From the NCBI GenBank assembly GCA_016719225.1, contig JADKAN010000002.1, positions 310,001 through 374,000 on the forward strand: 64,000 nucleotides of DNA. Direction: 5' to 3'. This document shows positions 41,393 to 51,113 of this stretch, piece after piece (position 1 is the first letter of the stretch; each line of letters begins with the position of its first letter). The stretch comes from Flavobacteriales bacterium (GTDB lineage: Bacteria > Bacteroidota > Bacteroidia > Flavobacteriales_F > PHOS-HE28). The position numbers and the translations under genes are program-made. The notes beneath the pieces are model-generated. The model ran no database searches. It worked only from the letters and a program-made list of their open reading frames with translations, and had not been told where the DNA came from.

Positions 41393-42415
41393 TCACGCCC
41401 ACACCGGACTGCCCTCGCTGCAATTCCTGCACATGTCGATGTCGCTGCGGCTCTTCAACAGCGTGGCGCGGAAAGCATTGTAGGCGTCACCGTTCCACAC
41501 TTCGCGGAAGCTTTGCTTGCCCAGGTCACCAAGTACATAATGTGCGTCCTTGTCGAAACAGCAGGGTACCACGCGGCCGTCCCAAGTTATCACGCAACTG
41601 TTCCACATTTTCCAGCAATGATCGTCCAGCGCGTTCTTCACTTCCCACACGCCGCTTGCGTTGCGTTTGTAGCGTGAATACTTGTCCTGTAATGGGATCA
41701 ACGGATGGTCGTCCTTCGGTTCGTAGATCTGCGCGGTCTTCAGCCAAAGGTCATCCACACCGATGCGCTTGGCGAGTTTGCGCGCTTCCGGGATCTGGTG
41801 TTCATTCGGCTTCACCACCAGGAACTGGAACACGACATGGGGCGTGCTGCTTTTCAGCTTTTTCTTCCACTTCACGATGCGTTCGGCGCCTTCGATCACC
41901 TTGCTGAGCGTACCTTCTTTCCGGTATGCTGAATACGTGTCCTGATCCGTACCGTCGAGCGAAATGATGAGCCGGGAAAGACCACTGCGCACTGTGGCCT
42001 CTGCCTTCGCATCATCGAGAAAGTGGGCGTTGGTGCTGGTGCTGGTGTAAAGCCCGCGTTCGCTGGCATATTTTACCATATCCAAAAAGCCAGGGTTGAT
42101 GAACGGCTCGCCTTGGAAGTAGAACGTCAACGCCCAGAGGTCTTGCTGAAGTTCATCAATGACCTTTTCGAACAATCCATTCCTGAGGTTGCCGGTTGGA
42201 CGTGTGAATGCGCGCAGGCCGCTGGGGCATTCGGGACAGCGCAAGTTGCACGCGGTGGTGGGCTCGATGCTGATGCTGATCGGCAAGCCCTTTATCCGCG
42301 GCACCTTGGTCCGCTTCGCTTCGCAGAAACTGCTCCAGATCCCATACGCGTTCCGCGCGCGCCGGGTGGTAAGCGCACTGGACCACAAGCGGGCATCACG
42401 AAGCTGGGGGAGCAT
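41393..42415 (-). CDS. radical SAM/SPASM-domain protein
   Basis: 340 residues. The radical SAM cluster motif CNLRCPEC (CxxxCxxC) is at about 60-67, preceded by SISIEPTTA. Further family blocks are FYFQGEPFINPGFLDMV, RLIISLDGTDQDTYSAYRK and the SPASM-like C-terminus CWKMWNSCVITWDGRVVPCC ending MCRNCSEGSPVWA, which would bind an additional Fe-S cluster. Such proteins modify peptides or act as maturases, or (in Bacteroidota) work in cell-envelope pathways. No precursor peptide is evident next door. TACCTTTC lies only 4 bp before the ATG, so the true start might be later. Confidence 0.85.
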   Translation of the reverse strand: MLPQLRDARLWSSALTTRRARNAYGIWSSFCEAKRTKVPRIKGLPISISIEPTTACNLRCPECPSGLRAFTRPTGNLRNGLFEKVIDELQQDLWALTFYFQGEPFINPGFLDMVKYASERGLYTSTSTNAHFLDDAKAEATVRSGLSRLIISLDGTDQDTYSAYRKEGTLSKVIEGAERIVKWKKKLKSSTPHVVFQFLVVKPNEHQIPEARKLAKRIGVDDLWLKTAQIYEPKDDHPLIPLQDKYSRYKRNASGVWEVKNALDDHCWKMWNSCVITWDGRVVPCCFDKDAHYVLGDLGKQSFREVWNGDAYNAFRATLLKSRSDIDMCRNCSEGSPVWA

Positions 42416-42576
42416 GGCCGAAAGGTAGTGGGCTAATTCTCCCGATATTCATGGTTGGTGCCCGTTGTTGGTCGTTCGGCCTGGCGCTAGTCGCTTGTAG
42501 CGATCGGAACGGAAGTATGCCAAAGCCATAAAAGGAGGCTCCTCTGAAAGAACGGAAGTGGATGTCCGTTGAAGCC

Positions 42577-43026
42577 CTACTGCAACTGGAAAAAGAAAAA
42601 GTACATGGCAGCCCAGACGGGCGGGATGTCCCGCGCATATCCCAAGGTGTTTCGGGAACCGTTCTCTACCGTGCCATCCTTATTGATGTAGCCCAACGTG
42701 CTGCGCGAACTGTTCTGCACGGTCCATTGATCACCACTGCGTTGCACGTAGCCCTTGGTGGAACGGGAGCTCGTCTCTATAATGTATGCATCCGTTCCCG
42801 ATGCATTGATGTAACCAACGGTGCTCCGGTTAGCCCCTTCAATGGTCCAGCCGGAGCCATTTTGCGAGATGTAGCCCACCGTGGAACGGGAGCTGTTTTC
42901 GATACGGCCGTCAGTATTCACATAGCCGATGGTGCTGCGCATGGCGTTCTCCACACCTTGCGCGGAAGCGACATGCAGAAAGACCAGGACAAAGAATGTG
43001 ACAAGTAGAATTCGACGGTGCATCAT
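42577..43026 (-). CDS. secreted beta-flower repeat protein
   Basis: 149 residues: signal peptide MMHRRILLVTFFVLVFLHVA then six short repeats with core RST-x-GY (MRSTIGYVN, SRSTVGYIS, NRSTVGYIN, SRSTKGYVQ, SRSTLGYIN, SRNTLGYAR), each ~20-25 residues and ending in a polar turn. This is the pattern of the small Bacteroidota beta-flower proteins, thought to form a closed multi-blade fold of unknown function. The C-terminus AAMYFFFFQLQ is hydrophobic. No neighbour explains its role. Confidence 0.7.
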   Translation of the reverse strand: MMHRRILLVTFFVLVFLHVASAQGVENAMRSTIGYVNTDGRIENSSRSTVGYISQNGSGWTIEGANRSTVGYINASGTDAYIIETSSRSTKGYVQRSGDQWTVQNSSRSTLGYINKDGTVENGSRNTLGYARDIPPVWAAMYFFFFQLQ

Positions 43027-43260
43027 AGGTTGGCTCAATAGGGTGCTGCGAAACTGGCTGCCGTGCATTCGGAGTTCCAAGCTGTGAATGTAAAGTTCCT
43101 TGACCTGGACAATAGTGGGTCTTAGGATATGTCACCTCTCAATAACCACACCGCTTTTCAAGACCGTCCGGTCATCCCTTGCAGGTGCCGCATGAGCCAC
43201 GAGAGAACAATTAAGCTGTTACTTTTCCCCGACTTCTTCGTCACACCGGTAATTCCCTTC

Positions 43261-45732
43261 ATGCGCACACTTCTCCTCTGTCTTTCATTCCTGGCAACGC
43301 TCTTCGCGCAAGCCCAACAGGTCATCACGGGCCGTGTGGTTGATGCGTCCACCAAAGAGCCGCTGGCGTTCGTTCCCTTCGTGATCGAAGGCACACACAC
43401 CGGCACCACCTCGGACATCGATGGCAAGTTCATGCTAGCGGTCCCGCAACTGCCGGTAACGCTGCGCGCCAGTTATGTGGGCTACAACGCGGCCACGGTC
43501 ATCATTGCCGATGCGACACCTACGACCGTGCAGCTTACCGCTAGCAACACGGAACTTCACGCTGTGGAGATCGCGCCAACGGAGAACCCCGCGCACCGCA
43601 TCATCCGGCGCGTGTATGCCGACCGGAAGGAGAACGACGGTATGCGTTACCGCAGCTATCGCTACACCAGCTACAGCAAGACCGTGTTCGATGCGCAAAA
43701 GGATACCGCCAAAGTGGTAGCTTCGGAAAGCGAGAGCATTGCAGAGCCTGACACCACGGCCGCCTTCACCACTGATACGGCCAGCACCGATACCGCCGAC
43801 CAGGACTTCATGCGGATGCTGGCGCGGCAGCACCTGTTCCTCATCGAAAGCGCCACGAAAAAGAGCTTCATTCCGCCCGCATCGGAAAAGGAGGAAGTGC
43901 TTGCCATGCGTGTCAGCGGCCTGAAGGACCCATCGTTCCTGGCATTGGTCGCGCAGACAAAGACGTTCAGCATCTACTCGCCGCAGATCGATATCAGCGA
44001 CAAGAGTTATCTGGGTCCCATCGGCCCCGGCAGTACCGCTAAGTATTACTACCACTTGGAGGACACGCTTTACCAAGGACGGGACACCGTTTTCTTGATC
44101 AGCTACCGGCCGCGCACCGGTAACAAATTCGATGGGCTGAAGGGACTGTTGTACATCAACACGAACGGCTACGCCGTGCAGAGCGTCACTGCTCAACCGG
44201 TGAAGAAGACCGGTGTCAGCATCCGGTTCCAACAGCAGCACGAGAGAAGGGCCACGGCGGATGGCGGCCAGGCTTGGTTCCCTGTCCAGCTCAACAGTTT
44301 CATCTATATGAACGGCGTGAGCATTAATGGCATGAGCGTGGTGGGCGAAGGGCGCACTTACCTGAAGAACATCGAGCTGGATGTGGACATCGCTCGTAAG
44401 GAAGTGCGCGGTCCGGAGCTGGTGATGGACAAGCTGAGCATGCGCAAGGACGATGCGTTCTGGGCCGGCTTGCGCGAAGACAGCCTCGGTGTGAAAGACC
44501 TACGGACCTATGAAATGCTGGACAGCCTGGGCGAGAAGGAACACTTCGACCGGAAGCTGAAATTCTTTTCCGCATTGACCACTGGCAAGCTGCCCATCGG
44601 CCCGGTGGACCTGCTTTTGGCGCGCCTCATCAACTACAACGACTATGAAGGTTTCCGGCTCGGAGCGGGGCTTTCCACCAATGACCGCATCACGAAGTAT
44701 GCCTCGCTCGGTGGCTATTTCGGCTATGGTTCCACGGATAAGAACTGGAAATATGGCGGCGATCTCACCGTCAAACCGCTCTATGGTCGCGACCTGCAAT
44801 TGAAACTGAGCTACGAGAACGACGTGAGCGAAACGGGAGGTGTTGCGTTCGAGGGTGCGAGCAGAACTTTCGGCACGGACAGTTACCGCATGTTCTTCGT
44901 GGACCGCATGGACCGTATCGAGCGCTATGCCGGGCAGGTGATGGTCCGCGCTGGGAGTTCGTTGAAGCTGTGGGTGGGCAGTGAGCGGGCCTTGCGGGTG
45001 AACGATATCGGCTACCGTTACGTGGTACCTGTCAACGATGCAGTGGCGCTGCAACGCAACGACTTCCTCACTGGTGCGATCACTTTCGACATGCGTTGGG
45101 CTTTCCACGAGCGGCTCGCGCGCCTACCGGACCGTGAGCTTTCGCTGGGAACGAAATTCCCAGTGGTCTACGTGCATGCCCTGCGTGCCGTGAAGGGCCT
45201 GTGGGATGGGGAGTGGGACACGTGGCGCGTGGACGCGATGGTGGAGAAAACGTTCAAGGTCCGTTTGGTGGGGGAACTGTCGCTGCGGCTCATGGGCGGC
45301 GTTGCTGATGCCGAAGCCCCGATGCCTTTTCTCTACAACCTGCGCGGCATCAACAACCCGCATTTCCCCGTGGCGGGCAGCAATGCCTTCGAGACCATGC
45401 GCCCTGATGAATTCTTGGCCGACCGTTATGTGAGCTTCCACTTAAAGCACAGTTTCGGCGCGTTGCTTGTACACACCAAGCACTTCCGGCCACGGCCTGC
45501 CATTGTGAGCAGCGTAGCATTCGGCGAGCTTTCACATCCGGAAAACCACCAGGGCTTGGACTTTAAACCCTTGCGTGACGGATACTACGAAAGCGGTCTG
45601 CAGGTGGACAACCTATTGAAGTTCGGCTTCTCCAGTTTCGGGGTAGGTGGCTTTTACCGATATGGCCCGTACGCATTGCCCGATCCCGGCGACAATTTCG
45701 TAGTGAAGCTAACTGCGGGATACGCCTTCTGA
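43261..45732 (+). CDS. DUF5686 outer-membrane protein with carboxypeptidase-regulatory-like domain
   Basis: 823 residues. Signal peptide MRTLLLCLSFLATLFAQAQ, then a CarboxypepD_reg-like domain (ITGRVVDASTKEPLAFVPFV, TSDIDGKFMLAVPQ) and a long DUF5686 region with many beta strands and DxDxxR-type turns ending in KLTAGYAF, an outer-membrane C-terminus. DUF5686 proteins are common, abundant, Bacteroidota-specific outer-membrane proteins of unknown function. The frame is open from 43129, but the ATG at 43261 starts the signal peptide. About 230 bp divergent from the beta-flower gene. Confidence 0.85.
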   Translation: MRTLLLCLSFLATLFAQAQQVITGRVVDASTKEPLAFVPFVIEGTHTGTTSDIDGKFMLAVPQLPVTLRASYVGYNAATVIIADATPTTVQLTASNTELHAVEIAPTENPAHRIIRRVYADRKENDGMRYRSYRYTSYSKTVFDAQKDTAKVVASESESIAEPDTTAAFTTDTASTDTADQDFMRMLARQHLFLIESATKKSFIPPASEKEEVLAMRVSGLKDPSFLALVAQTKTFSIYSPQIDISDKSYLGPIGPGSTAKYYYHLEDTLYQGRDTVFLISYRPRTGNKFDGLKGLLYINTNGYAVQSVTAQPVKKTGVSIRFQQQHERRATADGGQAWFPVQLNSFIYMNGVSINGMSVVGEGRTYLKNIELDVDIARKEVRGPELVMDKLSMRKDDAFWAGLREDSLGVKDLRTYEMLDSLGEKEHFDRKLKFFSALTTGKLPIGPVDLLLARLINYNDYEGFRLGAGLSTNDRITKYASLGGYFGYGSTDKNWKYGGDLTVKPLYGRDLQLKLSYENDVSETGGVAFEGASRTFGTDSYRMFFVDRMDRIERYAGQVMVRAGSSLKLWVGSERALRVNDIGYRYVVPVNDAVALQRNDFLTGAITFDMRWAFHERLARLPDRELSLGTKFPVVYVHALRAVKGLWDGEWDTWRVDAMVEKTFKVRLVGELSLRLMGGVADAEAPMPFLYNLRGINNPHFPVAGSNAFETMRPDEFLADRYVSFHLKHSFGALLVHTKHFRPRPAIVSSVAFGELSHPENHQGLDFKPLRDGYYESGLQVDNLLKFGFSSFGVGGFYRYGPYALPDPGDNFVVKLTAGYAF

Positions 45733-45881
45733 AAGAGCCCTCCGCCTTCTGGGAATGTCCGCTCCGTAAGCTGCGGCATTGCGACGAAAGCGGCCCTTTG
45801 CCACGGTGCGCCGGACGTGCAGCCATTTTTCGCACCTTTGCGCGCTTCGCGCAGCACTGAACGCTGCCGTTGGAATTGCAG

Positions 45882-48296
45882 ATGTGGGCGTGGTTGGCCG
45901 GACGAGTACTTCGCAACAGGGTGGGGATCCTTACGGTCGTCGGCCTGCTCACGGCATTCATGGCCTATGAGGTCACCAAGGTGCAGATGAATTACAAGCA
46001 TGGAGGGTTGCTTCCCAAGAGCGATCCGGCCTATGCGGAATATGAGCATTTCCTGAAGACCTTCAGTGCGGACGGCAATGTGATCGTTGTGGCCACACAG
46101 GGCAGCGAGCTTTACACGCCAGCGAATTTCAAGCAGTGGTACGAACTGGGGAACGACCTGAAAGGGATCCCCGGCATTGACAGCGTGTTCAGCGAGGCCA
46201 ACCTCTTCACGTTGGTGCGCAACGACAGCCTGCAGAAATTCGACGTCCGGAAACTGATGACGAACCTTCCCGCTACACAGGCGGAGATGGATTCGTTGAA
46301 GTGGCGGATCGACAACCTGCCCTTCTACAAAGGGTTGCTCTACAACGACAGCACCAAGGCTAGCTTGATGATGCTGTTCGTGAACGCGAAGCTCTTCGAC
46401 ACGGACGACCGGGTCAAGGTGATCGATGCTTTGGAGAAGCGCGTCAACGAATTCTCCTCGACCACGGGAATGCCGGTCCATGAGAGCGGCCTGCCGTGGG
46501 TGCGGGTGAAGAACACGCAGCTGATCAAGGGCGATATGCCGCGCTTCATGTTCATGAGCTTGGCCATCTGCGCTTTGCTATTGTTGCTTTTTTTCAAGTC
46601 GTTCCGCGTTATGATCATCTGCCTCGTCGTAGTACTGATGAGCGTTGTGTGGGCGTTCGGCTTCATGGGCCTCTTCGGTTTCGGGATCACGGTGTTGATG
46701 TCCGTCATTGCGCCGTTGTTGATCGTGGTCGGCGTACCGAACTGCGTTTTCCTGGTGAACGCTTACCACCACGAGTACGCGCACCACGGCAACAAGGCGA
46801 AGGCGTTGCAGCGCATGATCAGCAGGGTAGGGGCGGCGAGCTTCATGACGAATGCCACAACGGCGGCGGGCTTCGCCACCTTCTGCGTCACCTATAGTGA
46901 CGTGCTGAAGCAGTTCGGCCTCATCGCCACTATCGGCATCATGGTGCTCTGGGTGTTCGGGCTGCTGTTGGTGCCGATCATCTTCAGCTACATGCCCGCG
47001 CCGAGAACGCGCCACCTCAGCCACTTGGAGCGCCGCTGGCTGGACCGTGCCGTGGAGGCCATCGTGATGCTCTCGAAACAGCATCGCACGGCCATCTACG
47101 TCACCACGTTCTGCATCAGCGTGATCGCCGCCTTCGGCATGACCAAGCTAAAGGACGAAAGCCGGATCGTGGACGACCTTCCCGCCGACAATCCGGTCCT
47201 TACCGACCTACACTTTTTCGAGAAGAACTTCAACGGTGTGATGCCGCTGGAGATAGTGATCGACACTGAAAAGAAAGGCGGTGTATTGAAAGATGCAACG
47301 CTGAAGAGGATCGACATGCTTACCGATACGCTGGCCACCTATCCGGAATTCAGCAGGCCGGTGAGTGTTGTCGACGCGGTGAAATTCACGCGCCAAGCCT
47401 TCTATGGCGGCGATCCAGAGCGCTACGGCCTGCTCACCGGAACCGACAAGCGCTTCATGCTGCCTTACTTGGAACACATCGGTGCCGGCAATGGTAAAGG
47501 CGGGGCCACGATGGGAAGGGCGTTCATCGACAGTACGCGCAGCACCACGCGCCTCACGGTACAGATGGCCGATGTGGGCACCTCGCGGATGGACAACATC
47601 ATGACCAAGTTGCGCGCACAGGCGGACAGCATCTTCCCGGTGGATAAGTACAAGGTGGTCTTTACCGGCACCAGCGTGGTGTTCCTCAAGGGCAGCAGCT
47701 ACCTCATCAGCAACCTCATCACCAGCCTGTTCTGGGCCATCGTGATCATCGTAGTGTTGATGGCGCTGTTGTTCAACTCGTTGCGCATCCTCATCGTGGC
47801 ACTGATCCCGAACATGATCCCATTGATCGTCACCGCCGGCCTCATGGGCTTCCTGCACATCCCCATCAAGCCCAGCACCATGCTCGTGTTCGGCATCGCC
47901 CTGGGTATCGCGGTGGACAATGCGATCCACTTCCTGGCCCGTTACCGGTTGGAGGTGAAGCTCACCGGCGGTGATCTCGCGAAAGCCGTGGATAATGCCG
48001 TGCGCGAAGTGAGCGTGGGCATCATTTATACAGGCATCATTCTTTTTGCTGGGTTCAGCATGTTCGCTTTCTCGCGTTTCGGCGGCATCAAAGCGTTGGG
48101 CCTGCTCACCACCATGACACTTCTCACGGCCATGCTCACCAACCTGCTGGTGCTTCCTTCGCTGGTGCTTTCGCTGAACAAACGGATCATGTCGAAGGCC
48201 TTTAGCGAGCCCTTGCTGGAGATCCTGGACGAGGAAGAGGATATCGAACTCGGCGCGCTCACCGTGGAACGCGCGAAAGACGGAAAGAACGAATGA
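45882..48296 (+). CDS. MMPL/RND-family exporter
   Basis: 804 residues with the two-fold RND layout: TM1, a large periplasmic domain, a five- to six-helix bundle (MFMSLAICALLLLLFFKSFR, FGFGITVLMSVIAPLLIVVG), a second periplasmic domain, and a second bundle (LITSLFWAIVIIVVLMALLF, PSTMLVFGIALGIAVDNAIH). GIAVDNAIHFLARYR is the conserved RND TM4-like motif with the Asp. Such MMPL-type proteins export lipids or hydrophobic compounds. Start is ATG at 45882; TTG at 45870 is possible. A CACCTTTG element lies 42 bp upstream. Its stop overlaps rfbA. Confidence 0.88.
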   Translation: MWAWLAGRVLRNRVGILTVVGLLTAFMAYEVTKVQMNYKHGGLLPKSDPAYAEYEHFLKTFSADGNVIVVATQGSELYTPANFKQWYELGNDLKGIPGIDSVFSEANLFTLVRNDSLQKFDVRKLMTNLPATQAEMDSLKWRIDNLPFYKGLLYNDSTKASLMMLFVNAKLFDTDDRVKVIDALEKRVNEFSSTTGMPVHESGLPWVRVKNTQLIKGDMPRFMFMSLAICALLLLLFFKSFRVMIICLVVVLMSVVWAFGFMGLFGFGITVLMSVIAPLLIVVGVPNCVFLVNAYHHEYAHHGNKAKALQRMISRVGAASFMTNATTAAGFATFCVTYSDVLKQFGLIATIGIMVLWVFGLLLVPIIFSYMPAPRTRHLSHLERRWLDRAVEAIVMLSKQHRTAIYVTTFCISVIAAFGMTKLKDESRIVDDLPADNPVLTDLHFFEKNFNGVMPLEIVIDTEKKGGVLKDATLKRIDMLTDTLATYPEFSRPVSVVDAVKFTRQAFYGGDPERYGLLTGTDKRFMLPYLEHIGAGNGKGGATMGRAFIDSTRSTTRLTVQMADVGTSRMDNIMTKLRAQADSIFPVDKYKVVFTGTSVVFLKGSSYLISNLITSLFWAIVIIVVLMALLFNSLRILIVALIPNMIPLIVTAGLMGFLHIPIKPSTMLVFGIALGIAVDNAIHFLARYRLEVKLTGGDLAKAVDNAVREVSVGIIYTGIILFAGFSMFAFSRFGGIKALGLLTTMTLLTAMLTNLLVLPSLVLSLNKRIMSKAFSEPLLEILDEEEDIELGALTVERAKDGKNE

Positions 48297-49153
48297 AAGG
48301 CATCATTCTCGCCGGAGGCTCCGGCACACGCTTGCATCCACTTACGCTCGCCGTGAGCAAGCAGCTCATGCCGGTGTACGACAAGCCGATGATCTACTAT
48401 CCGCTAAGCACCTTACTGGCCGCGGGGATACGCGAGATCCTGATCATCAGTACGCCGCACGACCTGCCGCACTTCCGGAAATTGCTCGGCGACGGCAAGA
48501 ACCTCGGGTGCGAATTCTCGTACGCTGAACAAGCTGTGCCGAACGGTCTGGCACAGGCGTTCGTCATCGGACGCGATTTCATCGGGAAGGAATCCGTGGC
48601 CTTGATCCTCGGTGACAACATCTTCTACGGTGCAGGCTTGGGGCGGAAGCTGGGCGCGAACACGGATCTCGACGGCGGCCTTGTCTTCGCTTACCACGTA
48701 AGCGATCCGGAACGCTATGGCGTAGTGGAGTTCGACACCCATAACGTAGCGATAAGCATTGAGGAAAAGCCGGCAAAGCCGCGGAGCAACTTTGCCGTGC
48801 CGGGTCTGTACTTCTACGACAACAGCGTGGTGGAAGTGGCAGCCGCATTGAAGCCCAGCGCGCGTGGCGAGTACGAGATCACCGACGTCAACAAGGAATA
48901 CCTGAAGCGCGGAAAACTGAAAGTGGAGATCCTGGATCGCGGCACCGCTTGGCTGGACACAGGGACCTTCGCATCGCTGATGCAGGCAGGCCAGTTCGTT
49001 CAAGTGATCGAAGAGCGCCAAGGCTTGCGCATCGGGTGCATTGAGGAAGTGGCCTACAAGAAGGGCTGGATCGATGCGGAGCAATTGAAGGCCGTTGCCA
49101 CACCTTTGGTGAAGAGCGGTTACGGCGAGTACCTGCTGAATTTAATTTCCTGA
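48293..49153 (+). CDS. rfbA: glucose-1-phosphate thymidylyltransferase
   Basis: 286 residues, nucleotidyltransferase that makes dTDP-glucose, the first step of dTDP-L-rhamnose synthesis. Signature: IILAGGSGTRLHPLTLAVSK (substrate loop), VALILGDNIFYGAGLG, VEFDTHNVAISIEEKPAKPR and AWLDTGTFASLMQAGQFV. Its start overlaps the MMPL stop as ATGA, an unusual pairing that hints at shared control. rfbB, C and D are not in view. After its stop comes a copy of the GTTGTCAG repeat. Confidence 0.95.
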   Translation: MKGIILAGGSGTRLHPLTLAVSKQLMPVYDKPMIYYPLSTLLAAGIREILIISTPHDLPHFRKLLGDGKNLGCEFSYAEQAVPNGLAQAFVIGRDFIGKESVALILGDNIFYGAGLGRKLGANTDLDGGLVFAYHVSDPERYGVVEFDTHNVAISIEEKPAKPRSNFAVPGLYFYDNSVVEVAAALKPSARGEYEITDVNKEYLKRGKLKVEILDRGTAWLDTGTFASLMQAGQFVQVIEERQGLRIGCIEEVAYKKGWIDAEQLKAVATPLVKSGYGEYLLNLIS

Positions 49154-49156
49154 TCG

Positions 49157-49181
49157 TAGTTGTTCGTTGTCAGTTGTCAGG
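49157..49181 (+). repeat. copy of the GTTGTCAGTTGTCAG intergenic repeat
   Basis: TAGTTGTTCGTTGTCAGTTG followed by TCAGG lies between the rfbA stop and the polyprenyl synthetase ATG, the same kind of position as copies after menD and sucA. Confidence 0.5.
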
Positions 49182-49185
49182 CCGC

Positions 49186-50130
49186 ATGACCCATTACCGC
49201 ACGTTGATCGACGGACACATCGCTGCTTGGGTGAATGCCCTGCCGAAAGGCGGCCTGTATGCGCCCATGGCTTACCTCATGGATCTGCCTGCAAAGCGCG
49301 TGCGACCTGCTTTGGTGATCTTGGGCTGTGAACTTTTTGGTGGCCGTGCGGAAAATGTGCTGGACGAGGCTTTGGGCATAGAGCTCTTCCACAACTTCAC
49401 GCTGATGCACGATGACATTATGGACGCCGCACCGCTGCGCCGTGGTAAGCCGACGGTGCATGAAAAGTGGAACGTGAACACGGCCATTCTCAGCGGCGAT
49501 GCGCTGTTGGTAAAGGCTTACCAGCTCATGGCCAAGCGCGCGGACGTGGCGCGCATCTTCAGCAAGCACGCATTGGAAGTCTGTGAAGGGCAACAGCTCG
49601 ATATGGATTTCGAGCAGCGCAGTGACGTCACCACCGTTGACTACACGGAAATGATCCGGCTGAAGACCGCGGTGTTGCTGGCTTGTTCCTTGCGCGTGGG
49701 CGCTGCGATAGCGGGTGCGAACACGGAAGACAGTGACCGAATCGGAGCTTTTGGCGAGCACACCGGCCTCGCCTTCCAATTGCGCGACGATCTCCTGGAT
49801 GCCTTCGGTGACACCGCCAAGACCGGAAAACAGCAGGGCGGCGACCTGCGTGCGGGTAAGAAGACGTTCTTATTGATCCACGGGTTGGAACTCAGCGCCG
49901 CGAACAAGCGCAATGAGTTGCATGAGGAATTGGCGAAGCCCGTCGACGAACGCGATGTGCCACGTATGTTGCTAGCGTTGGAGGAATTGGGCGTGCACAA
50001 AGAAGCCGAGCGCGCCATACAAGCCGAAGACAGGAAGGCTGCGGAAGCCTTGGAAGCTATCGGGGTTCCGGAGGATCGGAAGGCTCCCTTGCTTGCGCTT
50101 TCGGCGCAATTGATGGCACGGAGCTATTGA
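49186..50130 (+). CDS. polyprenyl synthetase (isoprenyl diphosphate synthase)
   Basis: 314 residues. The first aspartate-rich motif is DDIMD in HNFTLMHDDIMDAAPLRRGK and the second is DDLLD in FQLRDDLLDAFG, with GKPTVHEK and GGDLRAGKKTFLLIHG in between and after. Makes farnesyl-to-longer polyprenyl diphosphates by head-to-tail condensation. Product length cannot be read by eye, though the residues before the first DD motif (Phe, Met) could limit it. ATG at 49186 is preferred; TTG at 49174 is upstream in the repeat. Its product could serve menA or the polyprenyl-P pathway. It converges with the epimerase gene, overlapping by 7 bp. Confidence 0.93.
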   Translation: MTHYRTLIDGHIAAWVNALPKGGLYAPMAYLMDLPAKRVRPALVILGCELFGGRAENVLDEALGIELFHNFTLMHDDIMDAAPLRRGKPTVHEKWNVNTAILSGDALLVKAYQLMAKRADVARIFSKHALEVCEGQQLDMDFEQRSDVTTVDYTEMIRLKTAVLLACSLRVGAAIAGANTEDSDRIGAFGEHTGLAFQLRDDLLDAFGDTAKTGKQQGGDLRAGKKTFLLIHGLELSAANKRNELHEELAKPVDERDVPRMLLALEELGVHKEAERAIQAEDRKAAEALEAIGVPEDRKAPLLALSAQLMARSY

Positions 50131-51026
50131 AGGAGATCCCCCAAAGCCTCCCCCAACTTCGGAAACCGGAACGCAAACCCGCTTTGTGCCAATTTCGTAT
50201 TGGAAGCACGTGAACCTTCCAGGATCAAATTGGCCGGTTCACCAAGAATGGCGCGGATGGCGAAGCCCGGCACGTTCGGCGCGAAGAACGGCTTGTGGAA
50301 CACTTGGGCGAGGGCACGCATGAAGTCGCGGTTCTGAACGGCTTCAGGTGCCGCCACGTTGTAGGATCCGTTCATCTCCCGATCGCGCAAAGCGTGCACA
50401 TAGACCGCTGAAAGGTCATCAATATGGACCCAAGGCATCCACTGTTTGCCGGAGCCCAATGGTGCTGAAAGCCCCCAACGAGCGGGAGCAGCAAGTTTTG
50501 TAAGTGCACCACCTTCACGCGCCAACACCACCGAGGTCCGCAATTTCACCACGCGGGTATGAGCTGCCCATGCGTCCGCCGCTTCCTCCCAAGCCTGCGT
50601 GAGCTTTCCGACCGTGTCATTCGCAGGCGGGTCGTTCTCCGTGAAAACATGTTCAGAGGTAACTGCGCCGTAATAGTTGATGCCGCTAGCACTGATGAAG
50701 GTTTTGGGCCAAGCGCCCGTTTTTTCCAACGCACGGAGCAAGAGCATTCCCGAATCCACCCGGCTGGCATAGAGGACTTTCAAGCGCTCCTCTGACCAAC
50801 GCTCGTCAGCGATCCCAGCACCGCTCAGGTGGATGATGTGGTCCACGTTCTCCAGTGCCTTGGGATCCACGTTGCCTTTGCCGATGTCCCAAGCGAAGGT
50901 GGGCACGGCTGCATCGGGCTTCGGGTTGCGGCTCAGGTGCCGGACGGCAAAGCCTTCATGCTTCAGCAGCTTGGTGAGGTGTCCACCAACAAGGCCCGTT
51001 CCTCCTGTGATCAGTACGACTTCCAT
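50124..51026 (-). CDS. TIGR01777-family epimerase (SDR39U1-like)
   Basis: 300-residue extended short-chain dehydrogenase. N-terminal NAD(P)-binding motif ITGGTGLVGGHLTKLL, then DHIIHLSGAGIADERWSEER, SASGINYYG and the C-terminal DUF1731-like region (NVPGFAIRAILGEPANLILE, GSRASNTKLAQSGFAFRFPK). The exact substrate is unknown. Intact, with normal length and start. The ~90 bp to the next gene have no visible feature. Confidence 0.9.
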   Translation of the reverse strand: MEVVLITGGTGLVGGHLTKLLKHEGFAVRHLSRNPKPDAAVPTFAWDIGKGNVDPKALENVDHIIHLSGAGIADERWSEERLKVLYASRVDSGMLLLRALEKTGAWPKTFISASGINYYGAVTSEHVFTENDPPANDTVGKLTQAWEEAADAWAAHTRVVKLRTSVVLAREGGALTKLAAPARWGLSAPLGSGKQWMPWVHIDDLSAVYVHALRDREMNGSYNVAAPEAVQNRDFMRALAQVFHKPFFAPNVPGFAIRAILGEPANLILEGSRASNTKLAQSGFAFRFPKLGEALGDLLQ

Positions 51027-51113
51027 GGCTTGCGATCGATGGTTCCGGTCTTTCAGGTGAACGGTGCGTAAAGGTCGGGCCGGATGGTCCGATCCTCCCT
51101 TTACATTCTACGA

